64,000 bases of DNA from contig NW_023503373.1 in assembly GCF_014529535.1 (NCBI RefSeq), forward strand, positions 496,001-560,000. The letters run 5' to 3'. Both the position numbers and the translations under genes were made by a program. Below the pieces are notes generated by a model. The model had not been told where the DNA came from. It saw nothing but the letters and a program-made list of their open reading frames with translations, and made no database searches. This DNA is from Bradysia coprophila. Taxonomy: Eukaryota > Arthropoda > Insecta > Diptera > Sciaridae. This document shows positions 12,731 through 22,965 of the stretch, one piece after another (within the stretch, counting starts at the first letter, position 1; the number at the start of each line of letters is the position of its first letter).

Positions 12731-13172
12731 TTTTCGTCAGATAAGCAAATTTACTTCACAAAATGCTACTTTATTTCGTATGATACTTCGTCAGATTTGT
12801 CAGATAAGCAAATTAATTGCCTTACGCAACGTCGCTTGGGTTACTAGATCAAAATTTTGACCACTGGCAGTGCGATTTTGCAATTTTACTTGGGCTACTA
12901 TACTTATAACGATAACATGGGCAATTGGGTTACTTAAGTGTCTGTCTATGGAGTTGTTGGAAATGTTCCTTCTTGGTGGAAACGCATCTATTTGGATTAA
13001 ATAATAGCCTCCATGGACAAACAACAGAAACTCTACGTAGATTGTGTTGTTTTCTTGTTAGGCAAATATTTTTTCAAATTATTTGAGACATAAAGTTTAA
13101 ATGTGATATGTCTGACATGCAGGTCCTGTGGTTACAGCGTAGTCAAACTTTCCAAAAATTTAAATGGAAAGT

Positions 13173-13240
13173 GTGAGTGGTAGCTCAGTTGGTTAGAGCA
13201 TCATCCCAGCTAGATGAAGTTGTGGATTATACACCAAATT
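13173..13240 (+). pseudogene. tRNA-like relic or SINE head
   Basis: Reads gtggtagctcagttggttag, a perfect A-box-bearing D arm, then an anticodon-arm-like stretch. The T arm is degraded: the B box reads gtggattatacacc instead of ggttcgantcc. Either a decayed tRNA gene or a fragment of a tRNA-derived SINE. Confidence 0.4.
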
Positions 13241-13313
13241 TTCATTTCAATTATTTATGAGTTGAACAAGTTGCGAAGAGTTGCTTTTTATTGACGAACT
13301 AATAAAAATAGTA

Positions 13314-13411
13314 CATTTCGTACCTAGGACTAAAAGTCTTTTTTAGCGTGTGAGAAGTTTCCAGACAGAGCCGAAGGCGAAGTCGCACTTTTCGGGTCCT
13401 AGGTATGAAAT
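13314..13411. repeat. Hairpin 1 of the hairpin chain
   Basis: Arms catttcgtacctaggac and gtcctaggtatgaaat are near-perfect complements. The loop carries gagccgaaggcgaag, itself palindromic. It ends directly in tagttatttg, the same junction sequence that follows hairpin 3. Confidence 0.6.
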
Positions 13412-13424
13412 AGTTATTTGTGTA

Positions 13425-13513
13425 TCTGTTTTGGACGATTGTTTTCAGGCAATTTCGCGAGTTGTAGCCCGAACGAAGTGCGAAAGTGCCTAAAATCAAT
13501 CGTCCAAAACAGA
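13425..13513. repeat. Hairpin 2 of the hairpin chain
   Basis: Arms tctgttttggacgattg and caatcgtccaaaacaga are exact complements of 17 bp. The loop contains gtagcccgaacgaagtgcg. Confidence 0.65.
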
Positions 13514-13529
13514 TATTTACTCAAAAAAA

Positions 13530-13599
13530 TTTCATGTAAGGGGTCGAAAACCAGAGAAAAATCTCAAAACTCCCTCATTTTCGGCCCCTACACATGAAA
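13530..13599. repeat. Hairpin 3 of the hairpin chain
   Basis: Arms tttcatgtaaggggtcgaaa and tttcggcccctacacatgaa are imperfect complements. A related arm, tcatgtaaggggtcggaaac, recurs at 38394-38413. Confidence 0.6.
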
Positions 13600-13614
13600 T
13601 AGTTATTTGCATAA

Positions 13615-14262
13615 CAGGGGGCGAAAGTAAAAAAATTCAAACGTGTGAAGTTTGCAGCCCGCGCCGCAGGCAAGGGCGGCAATCACACGATTTGAATTTT
13701 TTTACTTTTGCCCCGAGTGATGCACACTATTTTTTATGCCAAATACTGCGGAAGATTTGTATTTTCGGTCCGAAACAAAACATAATTTTAATTAAACTGT
13801 TGAGTTATCAACAAAATTTGCTGTAGAAACACCAAAATGCCGAAAAGCGCGGGGGTCCAGGGGGCGGCAGCACCCTGGTATAAAAATAAAAACAATTTAA
13901 CAAATGAAATTACTGTAAACATACATTCACTTGCTCACAAAACATTTGGCTATCGTCAGCACAACACTACACTCAATGCGTACTTTCAATCAAGTGAACA
14001 TGTGTTTTCGAGACATATGAGGACCGAAAGTAAAATGATGACAGTGACATTTACTTTCGGCCCGCAAATACGCAAGCCCACGGGGCGAAAGTAAAATGAT
14101 GACAGTGACATTTACTTTCGGCCCAAGACCTGAATTTTTTTACTTTCGGTCACCATTTGAGGACCGAAAATACAAACTTTCGCAGTATTTGGCATAAAAA
14201 AAAATTTCGGCCTTCGGCTACGGGTTGCAAACTTCGCACGGTTGAATTTTTTTTCGTCCCTT
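13615..14262. mobile_element. Compound foldback element with internal hairpins
   Basis: Outer ends are inverted copies (ggggcgaaagtaaaaaaatt...gaagtttgcagcccg against cgggttgcaaacttc...aattttttttcgtccc). Inside, a short hairpin lies at 13615-13714 and a second inverted pair at 13737-13772 / 14161-14195 (aaatactgcggaag... and ...cgcagtattt). Two tandem copies of gcgaaagtaaaatgatgaca occur at about 14026 and 14083. No transposase frame. Confidence 0.6.
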
Positions 14263-14530
14263 GTGATCCAATAGCCATTGTTGTCGTTATCGATAACATG
14301 AATAGCCGTTAAATATAACTACAACTTTCAGTGTAATATAAACGGTACAGCACTGAAAGAAGCTGTATAAAATTCGTCATGAATTACAGAATCATTCACA
14401 AAATATTCACAAAATTCAAAAGAAGCGGTATAGAGTGACATTTACGAATTGTTAATTGTGTTGATGTTTATTGACATTTGTTGCTTTTACGAACTTTTTT
14501 TGCATATTCGTGTATCCTCAGTGCTTGATT

Positions 14531-16171
14531 ATGGCTGCTAGGAGTGATAAGGAATTACAACGAAAGGGACATGAGCATGAGTGTTTTGTTTGCAAGAAAG
14601 AGTGTTACAACACATGTAGCCGATGCGGTGAATTTTATTGCTCCAAAGCGTGTCAAACTGTTGATTGGCGTGAGCACAAATACTATTGCTTTGAGATGCC
14701 TGAACTGATTATGAAATCAACACCATTCAATGGTCAACAATCCAACAACAGTCCAAAATTTCAAAGTGATAACTGGAGAGTGGTGCAAAATCTACGAAGT
14801 GGTGAATATCGTTCTGAGCTGGTGCAATCGAGCTCATCAGAAAATAGTCTTCAAGTAGCTGAATCTCGACATTCCGAACGTACTGAAAACGTTCGCAATC
14901 AAGATGAAGAAAGTATCCGGTCTTCACAGCCTGCAGTTTTCAATTTTGGTGGTTATCCAAAAAACAACGATGACGTCGTAATAACTCACGTACGACATGC
15001 GAATGTTTTTTACATACGCACCTGTAGCAGTGGCAATGAATATAAAAAGAATGCAAAAGCCTTTGATGATTACGGTAGGAAAGGAATTAAATTGCTGTCC
15101 GTGCCACAAAAAAATGATGTTGTTTTGGTGCTGTATGATGGGAAATTTCTTCGTGCCCTTGTTTTGAATGTCGAGTCAGAGGAAATAATCGAAGTCGGTC
15201 TAGTTGACACAGGCAGAAAAGTTAATAAATCTTTCCGCGACATGCGGCAACTGAGTGACGAATTAAAAAGTCGTGAACGATACAACTTCCTTATTACATT
15301 GGATCAAATCCCGAGGAAAGTGAGGCCAATTCAATTCAAAAAATTATTTGATTTCTTGAAGAACGAAACTGTGTTCAAGATACAATTTGACGGAAACGAC
15401 TGGAAGTCATGCGGAGAATTGAGACTGATTGCAAAGGACAGTGGATTTCCGATAGAAACACTAATTTTAGGAAATCAGTCCAACCAATTTAATGGAAACG
15501 ACTCGACTGTCGACAAAAATGCTACACCGGTGGAAATAGACAGTGGATTATCCATGGAAACATTAACTTTAAAAGATGAACCGAACAATCGTGCTGCCGC
15601 AGTGGAAACCACTTCGATTGCAGGAAACGTCCATTCAACAAAGACATCAGAAAAGCCGATATCGTTGAAAGACCTAGCCACCGAAACTTTACCCGAAGTT
15701 GCTGCCCTGATAATTTTGGATAATAGTTCAATTCGTTCGGGATATGTTAGTGCTATTGCTGCCAGCAAAGTGTTTCAATTAGACGCTTTATATAATAAGG
15801 TCAACCAATTTGGTAATGTTATCCATGAAGTTTATGAACCCGAACCAGACGAACTGTGTCTGGTTCAGGTTGAAGGTGAATGGTACCGAGCCATGAACTG
15901 TGGCTCGAAATTTTTGCTCATTGACTGGGGTAATATGGAAGATGTTGACAGACGTAACATAAGACGTTTTCCACAAGAATTGAACGATCCGTGCTACACG
16001 TTCGTTTGTATCATTCAAGGTGCGATACACAAGCTGGATGAGGATCAAATTGAACAGTTAAGCCAATTGCTTGAAATCCAAAGCGAACATCCAGATTGTA
16101 GTTGTGTTAAAGTTGATGGCGAATTAATGGAGTATAATGTAAAGTTTCCAAAACTTTTGAATATATTTTGA
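14531..16171 (+). CDS. MYND zinc-finger and Tudor-domain protein
   Basis: One exon of 546 residues. I start at ATG 14531 (MAARSDKELQ) because the preceding in-frame ATG at 14471 lies upstream of a likely 5'UTR acceptor (cctcag, about 14520). Residues about 17-53 form a MYND zinc finger (CFVC...CSRC...YCSKAC...H...C). Two Tudor-type modules follow: one around residues 150-270 (NDVVLVLYDGKFLRALVLNV) and one around 410-500 (PDELCLVQVEGEWYRAMN, then LIDWGN). MYND plus Tudor is the architecture of TDRD1/Vreteno-type proteins, which bind symmetrically dimethylated arginines on Piwi proteins in germline granules. That role is inferred from architecture. Polyadenylation signal AATAAA at 16247. The exact fly orthologue is not assigned. 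Confidence 0.88.
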   Translation: MAARSDKELQRKGHEHECFVCKKECYNTCSRCGEFYCSKACQTVDWREHKYYCFEMPELIMKSTPFNGQQSNNSPKFQSDNWRVVQNLRSGEYRSELVQSSSSENSLQVAESRHSERTENVRNQDEESIRSSQPAVFNFGGYPKNNDDVVITHVRHANVFYIRTCSSGNEYKKNAKAFDDYGRKGIKLLSVPQKNDVVLVLYDGKFLRALVLNVESEEIIEVGLVDTGRKVNKSFRDMRQLSDELKSRERYNFLITLDQIPRKVRPIQFKKLFDFLKNETVFKIQFDGNDWKSCGELRLIAKDSGFPIETLILGNQSNQFNGNDSTVDKNATPVEIDSGLSMETLTLKDEPNNRAAAVETTSIAGNVHSTKTSEKPISLKDLATETLPEVAALIILDNSSIRSGYVSAIAASKVFQLDALYNKVNQFGNVIHEVYEPEPDELCLVQVEGEWYRAMNCGSKFLLIDWGNMEDVDRRNIRRFPQELNDPCYTFVCIIQGAIHKLDEDQIEQLSQLLEIQSEHPDCSCVKVDGELMEYNVKFPKLLNIF

Positions 16172-16246
16172 TTAGAATTTCCGTTTTTCTCCTTGTATTT
16201 TCTTTAGTTTTTCGACTTTTATTTTTTAAATTTCGTTTTTTTAATC

Positions 16247-16252
16247 AATAAA
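16247..16252 (+). terminator. Polyadenylation signal AATAAA
   Basis: Canonical hexamer 76 bp after the stop codon of the MYND/Tudor gene. Confidence 0.6.
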
Positions 16253-16525
16253 GACTAAAGAATCTCCTCAGCATCTTGTTTCGTTTAATTTCTCACATTA
16301 TGTGTTCTCCAAGCCTTTTATAAAGGACATGGTTCCTCGGTGGTTCTTCTTATAATATACAGCTAAATGAACTATTGAGCCTCTGAAGATTTAGTGTCGT
16401 CGACATCAGCTACCTGAAATCAAACTTTTATTTATTTATGGAAAAGTTCCTCAGCGTACTTTAGCTCCTTCTCGATTGAATGAATTGAATTGGTAAAAGA
16501 GTTAGTTTTGAGACATTGAAAGTAA

Positions 16526-17273
16526 ACAGCCTCGATGAAGCGGGTAACAGTGGCAGAGACAGAAATATGCGACATGAGAAAATGCGACAAAGTGGATCTG
16601 TCGTAAAATTTGGATTTTTTAGCGCAACATTTTTGAATGTTAATTTTCAAGAATTCGATTTGAATTGATTGAACACAAGAAATAATAAATATTTTCATAA
16701 TTAATGCTCGCAACAGGTCAAACCTGGCCTGAAACAAGAAAGTCTAATTAAAATCATGTTGGGTTGAGGCCTTTAATTGATTGATCACAGGAATTTAATC
16801 AGAGAAAATCTCTTCACATAAACTGAATCAGAAAAAATCTCAGATCTAGAATCTAGACCGACGGGATCATATGAAATGAATCAGGTCGTTGGGGTGCTAT
16901 CCTAGGTTCATATCTCAACGTAACAAATTCTTTGGATCTATTCACATAAAACCAATTTTAATGTTTATGAGAACGAGAACATTGGCCATGGAATTTTTCG
17001 TTTTTGAAAACATTGAACACCGATTTTATTATTTATGAGAACACTGTCACGGGTGGCACATTATTAATCAATTATTAATATGATAAAATCATAATTTTGC
17101 ACACTTTTTCACACACAAAACGAAAAATCATCACAATCAACCACATCAAAACAAAAAAATCTAATTTAGAATTTTCACAACTGTCACTTTTTCGTTGAAC
17201 CACTTTGTCGCAATATGACGCAACGACAAAACGACTCTGCCACTGTTACCCGCTTCATCGAGGCTGTTTAATT
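16526..17273. mobile_element. DNA element of about 750 bp with 36-bp terminal inverted repeats
   Basis: Left end taaacagcctcgatgaagcg...gtggcagag is repeated exactly inverted at the right end. Subterminal gcgacaaagtgg also pairs. The interior is AT-rich with a 101-codon minus-strand ORF that overlaps the left end and shows no transposase motif. Confidence 0.65.
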
Positions 17274-18078
17274 GAAAGTACGCAGGTGCGCAAGCGCTCA
17301 CTGAAGGCTGAACAGCATTTTTATATTTTCTTCAGATAGGTCGGGTCCTCGGTACTCAGCATATAGAGTTAGCCTAGGTAGTAATAGCACTTTTCCATTA
17401 AAAAATTCACGAAATTTGAGTGCGTCGTATCATCGTAAGACCAATGGACCTGATCACATACACAATCCTAAATCGATAAGAAGACAAAAATTGTCAGTTT
17501 CTCGAAGTCCTCAAATACCTGGTTTTTTGTTCTTTAGTTTGATCAATTTGAAACAGTTTTAAATTGCTAGCTATTAGTTCTGGACACTTGCCTTCTATTC
17601 AGCCGCCTTAAAAAATGTCTTAACCAGTTCTTTCAGATCTTTGCGGTGGTATACGGTTGGGGGTTAGCATCTTTGTTTGCTGATCATTAGACGATGAAAC
17701 GATGAATAACCTTTTACAACAATTTTCAACAAAGAACCTTCAGATTACAAAAAATTTGTGGAATTTACACTCAACTTACTTCGAAAGTAGTTGTCCAAGC
17801 AACGTTGCTACGTCTGTATTATCAAACCATTTAAAGAACCAATTAGAACACTAAATCCTAAGTCATCAAATGCTTTCTCTCAGGTATGTTGCAAGTAAAA
17901 ACGACCAAGTAAAAGACCGCCCAATCCATGGTAAATGCAAAATGAAATTTATTGTCATAAAACAGCCGTAGCCTGGTAAAATTTACATTAATATGTCACT
18001 CATGGCATGACCAATTATTCTCCTTTTCGCCTATACTAGAGCACTGCTAACTTGAAATTACGTTCACAAACATCTAAC
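17274..18078. other. Intergenic, nothing recognised
   Basis: AT-rich sequence with no supported gene, RNA or clear repeat. Confidence 0.5.
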
Positions 18079-18824
18079 TTATGAATCCTCAACATTGTCA
18101 AAATTCAAACATTTCGGCTTAAAGGCACTAGCTGGTTGTGGTACCCTTTGGCCAGGACACTTCAGCTCGTCCTCATAGTCACTTATTTCAACACACCTTC
18201 TCTTCCTGTCGCCACCAATCGATGATTCATTTTTATCATCACTCACTGGAAACGGTTCGCTTGACTGGTTAGAAGTTCGTTCACTGCTCCGTTTCATATT
18301 CTGGTCGTTATCCAATTGATTCTTTGATTTTGGATGTTTCTGCGTAGTCTCGTCGACACTGGTTTCCAACAGACCAGATGGGTGTCTCTTCAAAACTCTT
18401 CGTTGTGCAAAGTTTTGGAATCTTTCAAACATGTCCCATATTTTCGGTGACGCGTGATGTGTGACCTGAAACTGTATGCTGTGACGATTGACTTTGTCAT
18501 TGATCTCGACAATTTTTTTTTACCTCATTATGGTTAGGCCAATCAGATGCATTGATTGCCTTTTTGGGACGTCCTTTACCATTAATTTTCTTGACTTGAA
18601 TTAGTTTCATCCTTTTCGATTTCGATTCGTCTGCACTGATGACAACATTACCATCGGTCGACTGTTTTCGCTTCGTCCTTTTGATTTCTGCAGATTGAGA
18701 TGGCTTTGCTTCCTTTCTAATCTTGCCGTTTGACAATTTAAGAATTTGCTGCAAAAAAATCACATTTGGTCGATTCGGTGAAATTTGAAATTATTGAAAG
18801 GAAAATCGAAATTACTTGGAACAT
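18079..18824 (-). CDS. Small basic, probably nuclear protein of unknown function
   Basis: Three exons on the minus strand (18816-18824, 18524-18748, 18079-18465) join in phase to 206 residues. The first coding exon is only nine bases (M-F-Q) and ends at a gtaatt donor; exon 2 starts after tttttgcag. The N-terminal half is Lys/Arg/Ser-rich with nuclear-localisation-like runs (KRTKRKQ, KSKRMK) and an AT-hook-like core (GKGRPKKA). The middle has a short conserved-looking patch (KIWDMFERFQNFAQRRVLKR), and the C-terminal part is Ser/Asp-rich with a GDRKRRCVE cluster. No enzyme motif or membrane segment. The composition suggests a chromatin or nucleolar protein, but I do not recognise a family, and the very short first exon is inferred from phase only. 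Confidence 0.65.
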
Positions 18825-19234
18825 CGTAGAATCGTGTTTATTATCAATGAGGTTCTATGGTTTGAGGTTAGAGACAATATTTACTTGCTCCTTCAACCGC
18901 CTTAGCGTATATTTCAACAGTTAAACTATTTTATCGTCAATGTGACGCGTTTCCTTAACTATCTGATAGGATTCTTGTTTCGAGAAAATGTTTCAATTTA
19001 AATCAAAGAAAATTCGATTCTAATTTTAATAATTGACACAAACACGGCCCGGAAACTTTATATCTTGTTCGCTGAAAACGCAAAGTAAAGCGCCAAACAG
19101 TGTTATCACAGTGTGATTCTACTTTTCATTTTAAAATGGTATCTTCTATGAAAGGGACCAGAGAGATGAATTTCACTGTGTCGCTTTTATCGACATCGAC
19201 AGTAAATATAGATTTGAGCTTCTATCACCTGTTA

Positions 19235-19423
19235 GAGACGGCAATCATCTGACCAGTATTATTATCGGGTTTATTACTTCCATCGATCAAGTTATTTTTA
19301 ATCTGTTGATTTCAAATCTTGTACTTCAATTGTTTTAACATACATTTTACTATATAACGGACCATATTACCCAGAGCTTGTCACTATTTTTGTCGTCGTT
19401 ATCGATAACAGATGAACAGCCGT
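19235..19423. mobile_element. MITE copy, gagacggcaatcatctg...cagatgaacagccgt
   Basis: Shares gtacttcaattgttttaaca and tcgataacagatga with the copy at 23481-23600 (opposite orientation) and the general form of 4544-4707. Confidence 0.55.
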
Positions 19424-19800
19424 ATGTGACAGGTAATTTGATCATCATTTGACTGCTTACTTCTCGAATGACCATAGAGAGTTTACAAATTGTCGCCATC
19501 GAATTCGCTTTGGTTACGACAGAGTAAAGTTAACCAGGCTGGAGCGCTTGTTTGACTAGGGACCTGAATAATCTAGTAGCCCTTGATATTTTTCGAAAAA
19601 AAAATTTCAATTTATGTCAGTGTTCATTTGAGTTCATTTTCATCCCGTGTATTAGGTCCCTTATTTGACGTTTCGAAAATGAACCGCTCCTGCCTGGTTT
19701 ATTTTACTCTGCCGTGCTTTGGTGCGAGCGCCTTGACTTCCGTCCATTCTTTCCCGGCTTTCCTCGCTTCGTCGACGACTGTTCATTAGATGTATCACAC

Positions 19801-19963
19801 CAACGCACTTCCATCGTGAGTGGTACTCTTAATAAGGTACTGGCAACTTGACAGTGTGTCACACAATTTCATCAATTTATTTTAAATGAAAATGTTTTTA
19901 CGGGGTTTTACGTTTGTATGATACACTGTTTCTATTTAGAGTACCTCTCATACTTGAAGCGCG
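19801..19963. mobile_element. MITE of the caacgcactt...aagtgcgttg family
   Basis: About 163 bp, starting caacgcacttccatcgtgag and ending tcatacttgaagcgcgttg. The copy at 44181-44342 is of the same length and cleaner; 30445-30803 is a third copy. Confidence 0.6.
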
Positions 19964-20968
19964 TTGTTTTCATAAAAATTAGTACACTATTTGGCAGTTG
20001 TCGACTACGACCACTTTTGCTTGAAATTGAAGTGAGTTGAAGTGATTCCTTGGAGTCTCAAAGGTTCACGAAGATTATTCGCAAGCAAAACAATACCCTC
20101 GAAATGAACCTAAATTTTCGTCTCTCCCTAAGTTCTAGTCACTAGAGAAATTGCAATTTCCAACGTTTTTCACAACAAAGGATACTGAATGACTATTTTC
20201 TCACCTGTGTTGGGAAAATAATTGTTTTTGATGTGCTTGGAGTCTGCAACCCGAACTAAAGGCTAAGGTCTGAAAAACAGCTGAAACAAAATGCGTCACT
20301 TATTTAAAAGTCCCCGACTGTATTGTATCATCTTCATAATGAGAATGAGCCATTAGCAGAGATGAAACTGCATACCTGCTGACAAAATTTGTGGGAATTC
20401 ATCGATAGGCAAAGTGTTTATACATTAGAATAAGTTCGTACTCATTTTTGAAAAAAAAATATCGATGAGGGAGCACAAAAGGGAGCTTTAAACATGGCAA
20501 TTGATTGGATATGCAGACCTGCATACTCCCCTCCAGTACTAAAACTTTGTCTGTGTTGGCGTAGCGAAATGGAATACACATTTAAGTAAAATCGAGCCAT
20601 TTATGTGTAATCACTTGCGTAGAACGAAAGTAATTTGCAAAAAAGTGAAGTTGATTTTTGTCTAAAAGTCTTTTTTTTTGTCAAATTTGTGTTCCAATTA
20701 ATTTATTAATAGAAAAAGTTTATCTCAATTTTAATCGCAATGTATCATCCACGTCTCCGTAGTAAGCATTAGCTCCATTAATAGTCGTTTTTCGGTTCAA
20801 CAAAAATCCATTTTTGTCATCGCCATTTTATTTAACCGTTGTTGAATAAAATGCAACGTGTCTGTCCTTCATGGATATTGTCGAATTAGTGGCAAAACAT
20901 TGAATTAAATTACCAAAATGTTTGGTTTTAAAGTCGTCTTGTGGCTAAGTAAAATTTTAATTTTTCAG

Positions 20969-21655
20969 GCATTCATTCACCGTTGACTCCCATTCCGCCA
21001 ATGAGTCAACAGTCCTCATTCGACTTTTCTCCAGCTGCAATCAATCGTTGCCTGGAAGCGTCGAAAAGTACAACTCCATCCGTTTTGAAGTCACGGCGTA
21101 ACTATACTCCAAGTTTCTTAGAGCTTTCACCGCCCGATATATCACCCATTGATTACATTCCGAATTCGGCTAATCGAATTGTAGTTTCGCCAAACTCAAC
21201 CATCGGCTCCAACAATTCCCTCAGCAAGTAATTGAAAATCAACTGAAACAAATATGTCTGCAAAACTGCATGGACTGAATTTGGTTCGTTGTCTTCTTTA
21301 CAGATGCGGTGATCAGATATCGTGCGATTTGGATGACGATCAGCCGGACAGTTTTAACGCTTCGAACATCAACAATCGTCATTTGAATATCAGTTCGGTT
21401 CTAGATGAAATCGGAATGAAGCAGTACAAATCATTGTTTGAAACAGAAGAGGTATGTGCGAGAGGTCTTCTTCGATTTTTCCTTTCTCTCTTCTTTTTGC
21501 GCTGAACGTAGCATTTTGTGAATTTCTTACAGATTGATTTGATGGCTTTCCTGCTGTTGACGGATGGGGACCTTGAAGAGATTGGCGTTGAGGATACATG
21601 TCATCGTGAGCTCTTCACTGGCGCCATTGAAAAGTTAAATAGCATGCTCAATTAA
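20969..21655 (+). CDS. SAM-domain protein, 3' exons only
   Basis: Three exons in phase (20969-21227, 21304-21451, 21533-21655) encode the last about 176 residues of a protein. The first begins after a tttttcag acceptor in phase 1, so at least one upstream exon is missing. A Ser/Pro-rich stretch (SPPDISPIDYIP) precedes a C-terminal SAM domain: VLDEIGMKQYKSLFETEE, IDLMAFLLLTDGDLEEIGV and GAIEKLNSMLN, ending the protein. SAM domains mediate protein or RNA binding and polymerisation. The form resembles the SAM of ankyrin-repeat/SAM proteins (ANKS3 or GASZ type), but the diagnostic ankyrin part is not seen, so this is only a suggestion. If upstream exons lie beyond the neighbouring genes, the missing intron must be long. 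Confidence 0.7.
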
Positions 21656-22534
21656 ACTTATACCGTCACTTTTATTGATTTTATTTACTTTGGAGGGTTC
21701 ACTTTACCTTGTATTATTATAGACGAAGGCTGTGCCTGATGCAATTTTTTTTATGTCTAATTAAAGGCTTTCGATTTTATTTTTCGTATTTTTTGTGAGA
21801 ATCTGCAAGTGAGTTGGACTTTGGAGAAGAAGTACTTTCGATCGAGACAAAAATTGGCATCTTTTGACTGCATGATATTGCACGATTTTGTTGAGATTGA
21901 CTCAATCTCATGGATTGCTCTCGTTTGATTCCTGATATGCTACTACCTCCCTTCCTGTCTTCTACTCTACTTAGTTTTAACACATAAGAGAATACTAAGC
22001 CAGAGATATTACTTCCCTTGAAGTCATCGATGGAGACCTAACTAATATGCTGAATTCAGTGAAATATCAAAACTAAAGTTCTTGTAGACAACACTAGTGA
22101 AAAAGGATTTATCTGAGTATCGAAATAAGCAGCCTAACTCCTCAAAATACAATATTTTCTAAGGTTCGGACTATACAGATCGTCAGGTCGACATGAAATC
22201 TGATTTCAGATTGTCCCCACTTGAACTCTACCTGAAACCTGATTTTACCATTTTGACCTGACCTGAATCGACTTGAAATCTGTAACTGAAAAAGGTTAAT
22301 CAGACCTTCAAGTTGCCTGATTTTTCAAATCAAGATTTTTTCAGATCGAATCGGGCCTGATGAATTCAGATCAGGTCAGATTTTTGAAATTATGAAATTC
22401 AGGTGAGATCAGGTCAAATCTAGTTTCAGGTGATGGGATATCTGACCTATTCCATTCTTTAATATTTTCATCTGTCCATTGCTGAAGTTTGATAAGATTC
22501 CTCGAAATTGAAAATAGTATTTAAAATGGATAAG
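21656..22534. other. Intergenic
   Basis: Contains a low-complexity stretch (about 22185-22440) built of variants of tcaggtcagattt in both orientations. No gene seen. Confidence 0.5.
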
Positions 22535-22762
22535 CCTCCCAACGTAATATTACGCCACCCACTCCAAGCCTCGCATTTATAGCTATTTTGCTAACATGTG
22601 CCTAAATGGAAATTTTGCGCAATATATGTGAAAATTGTCAACTCGAGGCGAAGCCGAGGTTGACAACACATCGTATGAGCAAAATTGCAGTTTAGGCACA
22701 TGTTAGCAAAATAGCTATAAATGCGAGGCTTGGAGTGGGTGGCGTAATATTACGTTGGGAGG
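22535..22762. mobile_element. Foldback MITE with perfect 72-bp arms
   Basis: The arm beginning cctcccaacgtaatattacg at 22535 is matched without mismatch by its reverse complement ending at 22762. The loop contains gaggcgaagccgag. Perfect arms imply recent insertion or gene conversion. Confidence 0.8.
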
Positions 22763-22965
22763 TCATCATCCAAACGTCATTTTTAGTGGAACGATTTCGC
22801 ATGAACGAATTTAATTGGTATTTGCTTTGTTCAAGCAGTATTTACTGTATGCGCAGGTCGTATTGAAAAAAAAACCTTTCGAAATAAATTGATTTCATGA
22901 TAAGACTTCATCAATTTTATTCATAGATTCGTTTATGAACTTTAAGACAAATCTCGGCAATAACT

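Larger units (their letters stand above)
12731..14470. other. Intergenic stretch of consecutive hairpin elements
   Basis: Contains a tRNA-like relic (13173-13240), hairpins 13314-13411, 13425-13513 and 13530-13599, and a larger inverted-repeat element 13615-14262. The end of a gataaca-family MITE (cgttatcgataacatgaata) lies near 14285. No gene is seen before the first exon of the MYND/Tudor gene. Confidence 0.6.
18825..20968. other. Intergenic with MITE copies
   Basis: Holds MITEs at 19235-19423 and 19801-19963, and a partial second copy at about 19972-20040. No upstream exon for the SAM-domain gene could be identified here. Confidence 0.5.

Noticed and set aside
16432-16737. 101-codon minus ORF
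   Set aside because: Crosses the terminal repeat of the 16526-17273 element and has no motif or splice support.
20471-20968. Start codon at about 20920 (MFGFKVVLWL) joined to the SAM exons
   Set aside because: Reading through gives an early stop, and splicing would need an intron of only about 22 bp.
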